From: Flavisolibacter sp. | Lineage (GTDB): Bacteria; Bacteroidota; Bacteroidia; Chitinophagales; Chitinophagaceae | Direction of reading: 5' to 3' | NCBI GenBank assembly: GCA_017745135.1 | Contig: JAGIAB010000197.1 | Coordinates: forward strand, 1 to 6,120 | Length of the DNA: 6,120 bases | Part shown: piece after piece, positions 1-6,120 of the stretch | Numbering within the stretch: the first letter of the stretch is position 1 | How the letters are laid out: each line of letters opens with the position of its first letter | Program-made: the position numbers and the translations under genes | Notes under the pieces: model-generated | The model's input: the letters and a program-made list of their open reading frames with translations, nothing else | Database searches by the model: none | What the model was told of the DNA's origin: nothing

Positions 1-1221
1 AAATTGCGGAACACCCCAACCATGCTTACCCCAGTATTGCCAGTCCTGCACAATCACATCCATTGGCAAATTTCTTCTTCTGAATTCTTCTACCGTTTGC
101 ACTAAATGTTTTCCTGATGTATAACGTTCGCGGCACTGCCAGAAACCATAAGCCCACAAAGGAAGCATGGGCACGTTACCGGATAAGTTGCGATAAGCAG
201 TAATCACATCGTCTGCATTCTTTCCATAAAATACAATGTAGTCTAAGGCTCTTGCATTGATTGAACGGAATGTTGTTTCATTGCCAACCAACTTCCACGA
301 TAGTTTAGGAACATTGGCTGATTTGCAAAGTATTTGTACAGTATGTTCGCCTGCTTTCAAATTGACAACAGCACTTGCTGCAGGCGGTAGCCATTGATTG
401 GTTTGATCAATGTATGGCTTTCCATCAATTACAAGCAAGTGACGGCTTTCCATATTTCCCATATCAAGCATCATGGAATAATCGCCATCTTTAGAAATAG
501 TGATCTTTCCTGTGTACAAGGCCTGCTGCCTGCTTACTCTTTGCGTACCTGATGTTGTAGTTACTTCTACTGTACCTGCTCCAGATGCTGTATCTTTTTT
601 GGTAAGTGCAACTAAATTATCTGCAGGATTAAATTCAGTAAGCCCATATTGATGCCATAACAATCCATATCCCCTGCTTGAATACAAAAAAGGAATGGCA
701 ATTTGAGAATTCACCTGCGTTAGTTTACGGGTTACATTTCTCAGGTTATAATGACCATCCTGGAACTGGCCTAACCCAAACAGGTATTCATTTGAAGGCG
801 AATCAAAACTTTGTTCAGCTACAAAACAGCTTTGTCCTTCTACAATATTGGATGTTAACTTTCTGCTGCCGGCTTTCTCACTCAAGAAAACTTTTCCGGT
901 ATTATCGCTGTAATCAATCACCCCGGTTCGTTTGTCAAATGATACAGTAATAACACTGGTAGCCAATTTTAATTTTGATCCTGCTTCAGAAACCCTGAAT
1001 ACAGGAGCCTGCACTTTATTAATTAAAACAAACTCACGTTCCTCTTTCATGCCTTTATCCCATTGCACCCTGATTGCTTTATCGGATAAGGGAATAAGAT
1101 TCATTGTGCCTTCATCAAGCTGTATGATCAGACGGTCTTTTTGTACCGTGTGTTTTTTATAGCTCTGTCCAAAAGCAAGTGTTGGAAGCAAACCAATGAG
1201 TAAGAGGATTTTTAGTTTCAT
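1..1221 (-). CDS. GH31 family glycosidase with PA14 insert, probable alpha-xylosidase (5' part only, C-terminus beyond base 1)
   Basis: The first 407 codons of a secreted glycoside hydrolase family 31 enzyme; the frame is open to base 1, so the C-terminal half or more is missing. Start ATG at 1221-1219 is followed by a signal peptide (MKLK, hydrophobic stretch, likely cleavage AFG|Q after residue 18). Residues about 20-220 form the GH31 N-terminal beta-sandwich, with the family-like segment YLFGLGQF (146-153). Residues about 222-312 look like a PA14 module (YTGKITISKDGDY, then HLLVIDGKPYIDQ), inserted before the sandwich ends. The catalytic barrel begins near 350 (PMLPLWAYGFWQCRERY), and VQDWQYW contains Asp393, at the place of the GH31 substrate-binding aspartate. 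The nucleophile and acid/base lie outside the window. A PA14 insert here is known from xyloglucan alpha-xylosidases such as Cellvibrio Xyl31A, so alpha-xylosidase is the favoured inference; alpha-glucosidase remains possible. It is the last visible gene of the operon, 32 bp after the GH97 gene. No clear Shine-Dalgarno is seen. A six-T run near residues 177-179 keeps frame, so no frameshift is needed. Confidence 0.93.
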   Translation of the reverse strand, partial: MKLKILLLIGLLPTLAFGQSYKKHTVQKDRLIIQLDEGTMNLIPLSDKAIRVQWDKGMKEEREFVLINKVQAPVFRVSEAGSKLKLATSVITVSFDKRTGVIDYSDNTGKVFLSEKAGSRKLTSNIVEGQSCFVAEQSFDSPSNEYLFGLGQFQDGHYNLRNVTRKLTQVNSQIAIPFLYSSRGYGLLWHQYGLTEFNPADNLVALTKKDTASGAGTVEVTTTSGTQRVSRQQALYTGKITISKDGDYSMMLDMGNMESRHLLVIDGKPYIDQTNQWLPPAASAVVNLKAGEHTVQILCKSANVPKLSWKLVGNETTFRSINARALDYIVFYGKNADDVITAYRNLSGNVPMLPLWAYGFWQCRERYTSGKHLVQTVEEFRRRNLPMDVIVQDWQYWGKHGWGVPQF

Positions 1222-1253
1222 AATTCTGCTTGTAAGGCTGATTAACAATTTTG

Positions 1254-3185
1254 CTATTGAATTGGTATTAACGATGCAGCAAAACCACCTCTGCGAAGCA
1301 ATCTTACATCTACTGAACTGTTTTTATCTACTACCATGTACTGAGTGGAGAATTTGGTATCAAACTTACCATCAGCTATCAACGTTAGTTTGTACTTCAC
1401 ACCTTCCGGCAAGAAATCAAACTTTACTGTTTTCGTTCTCTCAGCTCTTTGTTCCGCAGTGATGCCCCCGATATACCACGAAGTTCCTTTACGGCGTGCA
1501 AGGATAACATCGCGGCCGGGTGTGCCCTGCAATAATTTTATATCATCCCAGACTGTGGGCACCTCTTTCAAAAATGTCCTTACGGCATCAGGCAGTTCAC
1601 GATATCCTTCAGGCCTGTCTGCAAAATGTTGTAAACCCGATTCAAATAAAACGCTCAATGCCAGTTCGTGTCCATAGGATGTGAGATGAGGGAATTGCGA
1701 ATTGGTAAATGTTACCGGTGTGTAATCCATTCCGCCAACAACATTTCTTGTAAAAGGCAGTACTGTATTATGTTCGGGTGCTGTTGTTGTAAATTCCGGC
1801 CCGTTGTTGTACCATTCAGCACCACGCACCGCTTCATAAGTCATCAGGTTGGGATACGTTCTTGACCATCCTCTTGGAACAATGCAGCCATGGAAATAAA
1901 CCAACATTTCAAACTGGGCCGCATCTTCCAGTATATCCAGGTAATATTTAATCATGTCCTGTTTCTCGCTTTCAAAAAAATCGATCTTCACTCCGGCAAA
2001 TCCCATCTTCTTCAGCTTCGTAAATTCTGCTACACGGTTTTCGTGGGTAAGCATGCGATCTTTAGGTGTGGAAGAAACCCAGGTGTGATTACCACCCGAG
2101 TTATACCATATCAATGGCTTTACACCTTTTGATAAAACATATTTTGCTGCATCTTCCACATTGCCTCCGTTGGTCATACCATCCCATTCCCAGTCAAGCA
2201 AAGTATAAGGCCAACTCATTTCGGCCGCCAGGTCGGCAAAGTCGGCAACTATTTTATAGTCCTTCGTTCCATGATTACTTGACCAATAGTTCCATGAAAC
2301 GGCACCGGGCTTTATCCAGGATGTATTTTTTACAACCGAAGGCGTGGCTACATCATCAACCAATGTTGAGGCAACTATATCGGAAAGGCTGCCCATAATA
2401 ATCGCACGCCAGGGCGACTTCCAGGGAAGTGTAACCGTAGGTGTAGATTCGCCCTGCCCTCTTCCATCCCTGGGATTTGGAAAAGTGAGTTTGTATTTAC
2501 TGCCGTCTGCCGTATTACTGAGTTTTGTACCGCAGTAGTTGCGATCCACATCTGATTCATGCAGCAGGAACCAGCAGGCACTATCTTTTACTTTAAAGAG
2601 CGCAGGATAACACCATTCCTGTTTTTGAATTTTATCATCACTCATTGCAGTGTACAAACCTTCGTTCGCGGGGTTCCATTTTTCCATCCACCGCAATGTT
2701 TCGTTTGGAATAGAATAAGAAGTCATTTCGTCTTTCATTACAAAGCTTCCTCCCTTCTCAGGAAATTCATAGCGAAAGGCAATGCCATCATTGTAAGCCC
2801 TTACAATAATATTCAACTTTGCTTTGGATGGATTTTCAAATGAAATCACCACTTCATTTGCTGAATTGGTGCACAAAGATTTTTTTCCGTGCAAAGCCGT
2901 GTACTGTTCATTGATCAAAACCGGTTTGCCGGCTTTTAAAAACTTTAGCTGCTTTGAAAAATCCTGGTCGCTTCTCGACAATCCCAAATCTATACGTGGA
3001 ATAGCTTCTGATGTCTTTCCATTGTTAACATAGGAAGCTTTTAAAAACCATTCACCGGCATCCGTGTTTTGCCCGGAGTACAAAGCCACATTTATTTTTT
3101 GATTGGGTGATTGAACCGTTAGTTTTTGAGAAAAAACAATAAAAACATTCAGAACAAATACAAGAGTGATAAGTAGTGACTTCAT
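1254..3185 (-). CDS. GH97 glycosidase, retaining (alpha-galactosidase-like) subgroup, secreted
   Basis: A complete 643-residue glycoside hydrolase family 97 protein, normal length for the family (SusB and BtGH97b relatives). The signal peptide is residues 1-19 (cleavage VFS|Q). An N-terminal beta-sandwich spans about 21-265, the TIM barrel about 270-560 (VSWNYWSSNHG, LLDWEWDG, GVKIDFFES, YFHGCIVPRGW), and a C-terminal beta domain about 560-643. In GH97, retaining members have an Asp nucleophile and inverting members such as SusB do not. Here Asp402 in GVKIDF fits the nucleophile, and Glu457 in VRGAEW fits the acid/base. Their spacing of 55 equals that of Asp415/Glu470 in BtGH97b. Glu190 and Glu451 match the calcium-ligand positions known in SusB. 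This suggests a calcium-dependent retaining enzyme acting on alpha-galactosides or beta-L-arabinopyranosides; the choice cannot be made from sequence alone. Start ATG is at 3185-3183, preceded by an A-rich stretch without Shine-Dalgarno, as is common in Bacteroidota. It lies 35 bp after the GH43 gene. The family is certain, the mechanism likely, the substrate inferred. Confidence 0.96.
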   Translation of the reverse strand: MKSLLITLVFVLNVFIVFSQKLTVQSPNQKINVALYSGQNTDAGEWFLKASYVNNGKTSEAIPRIDLGLSRSDQDFSKQLKFLKAGKPVLINEQYTALHGKKSLCTNSANEVVISFENPSKAKLNIIVRAYNDGIAFRYEFPEKGGSFVMKDEMTSYSIPNETLRWMEKWNPANEGLYTAMSDDKIQKQEWCYPALFKVKDSACWFLLHESDVDRNYCGTKLSNTADGSKYKLTFPNPRDGRGQGESTPTVTLPWKSPWRAIIMGSLSDIVASTLVDDVATPSVVKNTSWIKPGAVSWNYWSSNHGTKDYKIVADFADLAAEMSWPYTLLDWEWDGMTNGGNVEDAAKYVLSKGVKPLIWYNSGGNHTWVSSTPKDRMLTHENRVAEFTKLKKMGFAGVKIDFFESEKQDMIKYYLDILEDAAQFEMLVYFHGCIVPRGWSRTYPNLMTYEAVRGAEWYNNGPEFTTTAPEHNTVLPFTRNVVGGMDYTPVTFTNSQFPHLTSYGHELALSVLFESGLQHFADRPEGYRELPDAVRTFLKEVPTVWDDIKLLQGTPGRDVILARRKGTSWYIGGITAEQRAERTKTVKFDFLPEGVKYKLTLIADGKFDTKFSTQYMVVDKNSSVDVRLLRRGGFAASLIPIQ

Positions 3186-3220
3186 GCGTAAATTATTTTT
3201 TTAGATTTATTATGTCTAAC

Positions 3221-4573
3221 TCAATTATTGAATTTCCATCGATTAAAATTGAATAAGTGACCTTCACCACCTTTGAACACAAAATAAACATCGTGTATTC
3301 CTTTCACCTTCTTCACTTTGCAGGATTGCTTTTTCCAGGATTGAAGACCTCCGGTGTTATTTATATCACAGGTACCAATTAAAATACCGTCAGGACTATT
3401 CAAACGAATTTCAATTGCACCGCCGGACAGAGAGGCAATCTCCGCAGCAAAAGATTTTGCACCTTTTTTAAAATCAACACTGCGTACTTTGATGTAATCA
3501 CCATTATCAATATCGATTACATACATACCTGTAGAATTATCCCAGGCTGTTTCAACTCCCACTTCCCAGGCAATCGTTTCTGCCTCCACCCATTTATAAG
3601 GGTTTAAATTGGATACAGGAGCCACTCCTGCAACTGTAGGCTCAATGCGGGGAATGGATCCATCAGCATTGTATTGAAATTCTTCAACGCATACGGAACG
3701 GGTAAACCCACCTCCACCGGGCAAAGCACCATTGTGATAAAAGAAATAGGATCTGCCTTTATAATCGATAACACCCGGATGATTGGTAAAAGCTCCACCC
3801 TTTTGTATCACACGCATAATGGTATCACGGTACTTCCATGGACCGGTTGGACCTTTGCTGGTTGAGTAAGCGATATGTTCAGGTACGCCACCTGCAGGAT
3901 ACAACAAATAGTACAATCCGTTGCGCTTGTAAAACCAGGGGCCTTCTTCATACGCCGAGGGTCTTTTGTCGACATCTTTATAGCGCACATTAAAACCTTC
4001 CTTTGTTAAAGGCACTGTTACTACTTCGCCTGAATAGGAAATCATATCCTCATTCAGCTTTACATATTTCAGATAAGGATTCCCCCAGTAGAGGTAAGCT
4101 TGTCCATCATCGTCAATAAAAACAGTAGGATCAATATCGCCGCTACCACTATGCACCAATGGTTTTCCAAGTGCATCAACAAAAGGTCCGTCGGGCCGAT
4201 CGGAAACCGCAACACCAATTGACATACCCAGGCCTTTTGCATGTACGGGAACATAAAAGTAAAATTTCCCGTTACGATAAATACACTGTCCTGCCCAGGC
4301 ATCCTTTTCAGCCCAGCTAAATGTTTTCAATGATAAAGGAGCTCCATGATCTCTCCAGTTAACCATATCCGTAGAAGAATAACATCTCCATTCCTTCATA
4401 GTAAACCAGGTGGATTTGTCTTCATCGTGACCTGTGTATAGCCATACCGTATCGTTATGGACCATAGGTGCAGGGTCGGCGGTGTAAATAGTTTGAACAA
4501 TAGGATTTTGCGCCTTAGCTGTAAAGCCCAGGAAAGACACCGCAAACAACAATTGGATCGTTTTCATATTCAT
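3221..4573 (-). CDS. GH43 glycosidase with C-terminal CBM6, probable alpha-L-arabinofuranosidase
   Basis: A complete 450-residue secreted enzyme. The signal peptide is residues 1-21 (cleavage AKA|Q). A five-bladed beta-propeller GH43 domain spans about 24-320 and a CBM6 beta-sandwich about 326-450. The three GH43 acidic residues are visible: Asp33 in TADPAPM (general base), Asp148 in DIDPTVF (pKa modulator) and Glu210 in YEEGPWF (general acid). The CBM6 shows WVEAETIAWE at its start, GLQSWKKQSC, and the typical ending HDVYFVFKGGEGHLFNF. Segments such as LYTGHDE, DHGAPLS, DAWAGQ and IDPTVFIDDDGQAYLYWGN recall the GH43-CBM6 arabinoxylan arabinofuranohydrolases (AXH-m2,3 type) of Bacillus. That comparison is from memory, without alignment. 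Likely role: exo-removal of L-arabinofuranosyl side chains in the periplasm; xylosidase activity is less likely but possible. The first ATG (4573) is preferred over the second, two codons later, because a GAGG lies 7 nt upstream of the first. It follows the GH2 gene by 41 bp. Confidence 0.95.
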   Translation of the reverse strand: MNMKTIQLLFAVSFLGFTAKAQNPIVQTIYTADPAPMVHNDTVWLYTGHDEDKSTWFTMKEWRCYSSTDMVNWRDHGAPLSLKTFSWAEKDAWAGQCIYRNGKFYFYVPVHAKGLGMSIGVAVSDRPDGPFVDALGKPLVHSGSGDIDPTVFIDDDGQAYLYWGNPYLKYVKLNEDMISYSGEVVTVPLTKEGFNVRYKDVDKRPSAYEEGPWFYKRNGLYYLLYPAGGVPEHIAYSTSKGPTGPWKYRDTIMRVIQKGGAFTNHPGVIDYKGRSYFFYHNGALPGGGGFTRSVCVEEFQYNADGSIPRIEPTVAGVAPVSNLNPYKWVEAETIAWEVGVETAWDNSTGMYVIDIDNGDYIKVRSVDFKKGAKSFAAEIASLSGGAIEIRLNSPDGILIGTCDINNTGGLQSWKKQSCKVKKVKGIHDVYFVFKGGEGHLFNFNRWKFNN

Positions 4574-4580
4574 TTCTATA

Positions 4581-4584
4581 CCTC
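4581..4584 (-). promoter_or_regulatory. Possible Shine-Dalgarno (GAGG) of the GH43 gene
   Basis: On the minus strand the bases read GAGG, then a 7-nt spacer TATAGAA, then the ATG at 4573. The spacing suits ribosome binding and favours the first of two in-frame ATGs. The GH97 and GH31 genes lack a comparable motif, which is usual in Bacteroidota, so the match could be chance. Confidence 0.4.
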
Positions 4585-4614
4585 ACATTTTAAAATAACT
4601 ATTAGCTTTTTACA

Positions 4615-6120
4615 TTACCGTATCCCAACAATTCTATAAGTAACAGTGGAACTTCCTCTTCGCTCTGTTTCATCGTCTACACCTACCATTAATTTTAACT
4701 TCAAATCATCATTTCCGGTATGGTACCATATTTCGGCAAGTCCATGAGTACCCAATCCTTTCCGGTAAGTAGTTCCTGCTACTTTCAATGGATTTCTATC
4801 GACAGATCTGTTTGTAACCAGCGAGTTCCAACCCTGAAACGTCATATAAGGCTTCAACTCAGTAAGCGATTTTTCAGTGCCGTCTTTCTTAATGAAGACC
4901 GGCTCCAAAACATCTGTATGATCCCAGTCTGTTGATTTATCAGGATCGGTAATTAAAATCCCAATGGACTTAAAGCCTTCAATTGATACTTCTGCTGCTA
5001 CCGGTTTATCACCAAACTTTATCACCGGACTCTCATATAAAATTTCCGCAAGATTGTACGCCTGCGAAACTGATATAGATTCATTAGCTCCTTTCATAAA
5101 CGTTTTTGCTTTCACCACTGCATCTGAAGAAATCTGGAACGGTCCTTTATAAAGCAGCGATGATTCATTTGGTTCGCTGCCATCCACTGTGTACCTGATT
5201 TCAGCACCATCAACAGGAGAAGAGATTTCAATTGTATTGCTTCCCTTATAAATTAATTTTTCCGCGGGAGAAATTACAGGTGGTGCCAGGAAGGGCGATA
5301 AAGACATAAGAGAAGACAAATCCGTTTCCTTATTAACAAGACTAATGCGGTACGAGTACCAGGTATCTTTTAATTTCAAAAGATATTGCGGCAGCACTCC
5401 GGGTCCACAACTGGCTCCACCCATTCCATCCTGTTGCACATCTATTGAAAAATAAACATCGCTCCGTTTCGTTATCTCCGTAAAACTTTTTTTGTCTAAA
5501 TCATTATCTCCAAAATGCAATGCTGTTATTTCAAGATAGGGATAGCCAAACACAGCGATGCCAACTCCATCCTTGTCGGTAAGTGATGCCCACCGGACAT
5601 TTGTTTTGTTGCCTGTATGCTGCGGACGTGAATAAGGAAAATATTGTTTGGTAACGGTGGAAACATATTCCCCAACTTTAGAAGCATTGTTTCTGTCTGA
5701 ATAATTTTCCCATGGCCCCCTTCCGTAAAATTTATAATTCTCAAAGTCGGATGGAAGCACCATTTGCATTCCAATACGCCCCAGTTCCTTATTGGAGATA
5801 TCTGAAGGGCTCATTATAAACTCAAATTTTGACCGCACAAAAATGTCGCCGTTGGGAAACACGCTATATGAAGCAAGATTATTCAGGATGTGTGGAATAG
5901 AATCGCTGTAAACTTTTGTAATCACATCAATATTGTAATAGCCGTTAGCCTTAGTCAGCTTAACATCCTTAACCTCGTATTTAAGATGGTTGAAACCTGC
6001 TTTGCGCCAGTACACGGCAGGTGCAGTTCTGTTCCACCACATTTCATCGTTATCGCTTGGTGCACGGTAAAGAACCGTTGCCGGCCCCTGTTTAATTATT
6101 TCCTTGCCGCCATTTTGAAT
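4615..6120 (-). CDS. GH2 beta-galactosidase-like protein, C-terminal 501 residues, with chitobiase-type and NPCBM-like modules (5' part beyond base 6120)
   Basis: The C-terminal 501 codons of a glycoside hydrolase family 2 protein. The frame is open through base 6120, so the Met at 6042 is internal and not the start. Numbering from the window edge, residues 1-280 match the beta-galactosidase small-chain (LacZ domain 5) region: RAPSDND (19-25), YGRGPWENYSDRN (132-144) and QQDGMGGASCGPG (229-241). The two catalytic glutamates of GH2 lie upstream, outside the window. LacZ Trp999, which lines the active site, seems replaced near Cys238, as far as can be judged without alignment. Residues about 280-357 (VDGAEIRYTVDGSEP, VVKAKTFMKG) form a chitobiase C-terminal/FN3-like spacer. 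Residues about 360-501 resemble an NPCBM sugar-binding domain, but with its halves in reverse order: LYESP (361-365) and DWDHTD (398-403) precede KGLGTH (454-459) and VGVDDE (479-484), and the protein then stops. Likely role: release of terminal beta-galactose from a plant glycan. It is the most upstream gene visible in the operon. Other GH2 activities cannot be excluded without the catalytic domain. Confidence 0.92.
   Translation of the reverse strand: MQNGGKEIIKQGPATVLYRAPSDNDEMWWNRTAPAVYWRKAGFNHLKYEVKDVKLTKANGYYNIDVITKVYSDSIPHILNNLASYSVFPNGDIFVRSKFEFIMSPSDISNKELGRIGMQMVLPSDFENYKFYGRGPWENYSDRNNASKVGEYVSTVTKQYFPYSRPQHTGNKTNVRWASLTDKDGVGIAVFGYPYLEITALHFGDNDLDKKSFTEITKRSDVYFSIDVQQDGMGGASCGPGVLPQYLLKLKDTWYSYRISLVNKETDLSSLMSLSPFLAPPVISPAEKLIYKGSNTIEISSPVDGAEIRYTVDGSEPNESSLLYKGPFQISSDAVVKAKTFMKGANESISVSQAYNLAEILYESPVIKFGDKPVAAEVSIEGFKSIGILITDPDKSTDWDHTDVLEPVFIKKDGTEKSLTELKPYMTFQGWNSLVTNRSVDRNPLKVAGTTYRKGLGTHGLAEIWYHTGNDDLKLKLMVGVDDETERRGSSTVTYRIVGIR

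Larger units (their letters stand above)
1..6120 (-). other. Part of a polysaccharide utilization operon (GH2, GH43-CBM6, GH97, GH31)
   Basis: Four CAZyme genes run head to tail on one strand, separated by gaps of 41, 35 and 32 bp that hold no stable hairpin followed by a T-run and no clear Bacteroidota promoter (TTTG near -33, TAnnTTTG near -7). This suggests one transcript. All three visible N-termini carry a Sec signal peptide without a lipobox cysteine, suggesting soluble periplasmic enzymes that finish off oligosaccharides imported by a SusC/SusD pair. That pair and any sensor/regulator are not in the window. Both end genes are cut by the window edges, so the operon extends in both directions. 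Confidence 0.8.

Noticed and set aside
667..700. Possible frameshift at a six-base homopolymer in the GH31 gene
   Set aside because: Translation through the run reads IAIPFLYSSRGYGLLWH in one frame, the expected GH31 sequence, and the frame is open on both sides.
678..2843. Several plus-strand open frames of 60-110 codons within 678-2843
   Set aside because: They lie antisense to the GH31 and GH97 coding sequences, which have clear family motifs throughout. Their translations show no recognisable domain.
3186..3220. A-run with flanking TAAAT/ATTTA as a possible terminator between GH43 and GH97
   Set aside because: The potential stem is only five A-T pairs with a loop of about 11 bases and no G-C pairs; the stretch is ordinary AT-rich spacer and leader.
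4585..4612. AAAA/TTTT and TTTTAAAA symmetry in the gap between GH2 and GH43
   Set aside because: The pairing is short and A-T only, and is not followed by a terminator-type T-run; it is as expected by chance in an AT-rich spacer.
4574..4618. Premature truncation or frameshift of the GH2 C-terminal domain
   Set aside because: The apparently missing second half of the NPCBM-like domain is present on the N-terminal side, and the 41-bp gap before the next start cannot hold it in any frame.
4615..6042. Reading the Met at 6042 as the start of a separate 475-residue protein
   Set aside because: The frame stays open upstream to base 6120 and encodes RAPSDND there, a conserved beta-galactosidase motif, so this Met is internal.

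Overview
The window looks like part of a carbohydrate-degradation operon (a polysaccharide utilization locus, PUL) from a Bacteroidota bacterium, probably a Chitinophagaceae/Sphingobacteriia-type soil or plant-associated member. The evidence is the moderate, AT-leaning base composition, the mostly absent Shine-Dalgarno sequences, the signal peptides that place Gln right after the predicted cleavage site, and the gene content: GH97, GH43-CBM6, a GH2 with chitobiase/NPCBM-type modules and a GH31 with a PA14 insert. The taxon is inferred; no marker gene is present.

All genes lie on the minus strand and are read from high to low coordinates. First comes the 3' two-fifths or so of a GH2 beta-galactosidase-like gene (open at base 6120, stop at 4615). 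A complete GH43-CBM6 gene (4573-3221) follows, then a complete GH97 gene (3185-1254), then the 5' part of a GH31 alpha-xylosidase/alpha-glucosidase-like gene (starts at 1221, runs off at base 1). The gaps are only 41, 35 and 32 bp, with no convincing terminator or promoter, so the four genes are probably co-transcribed. The operon promoter, the SusC/SusD pair and any regulator must lie outside the window. No RNA genes, mobile elements, CRISPR arrays or long non-coding stretches were seen; about 98% of the window is coding.

Functionally this is a set of secreted, probably periplasmic, side-chain-removing exo-glycosidases: beta-galactosidase, alpha-L-arabinofuranosidase-like, a retaining-type GH97 (alpha-galactosidase or beta-L-arabinopyranosidase-like) and a PA14-bearing GH31. 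GH2, GH43 and GH31 together match the debranching set of known xyloglucan loci, but the GH97 is not an obvious part of that pathway and the GH43 resembles arabinoxylan arabinofuranohydrolases, so the exact glycan is open.

The most unusual structural observation is the C-terminus of the GH2 protein. It carries an NPCBM-like carbohydrate-binding domain whose two halves appear in swapped order, as in a circular permutation.
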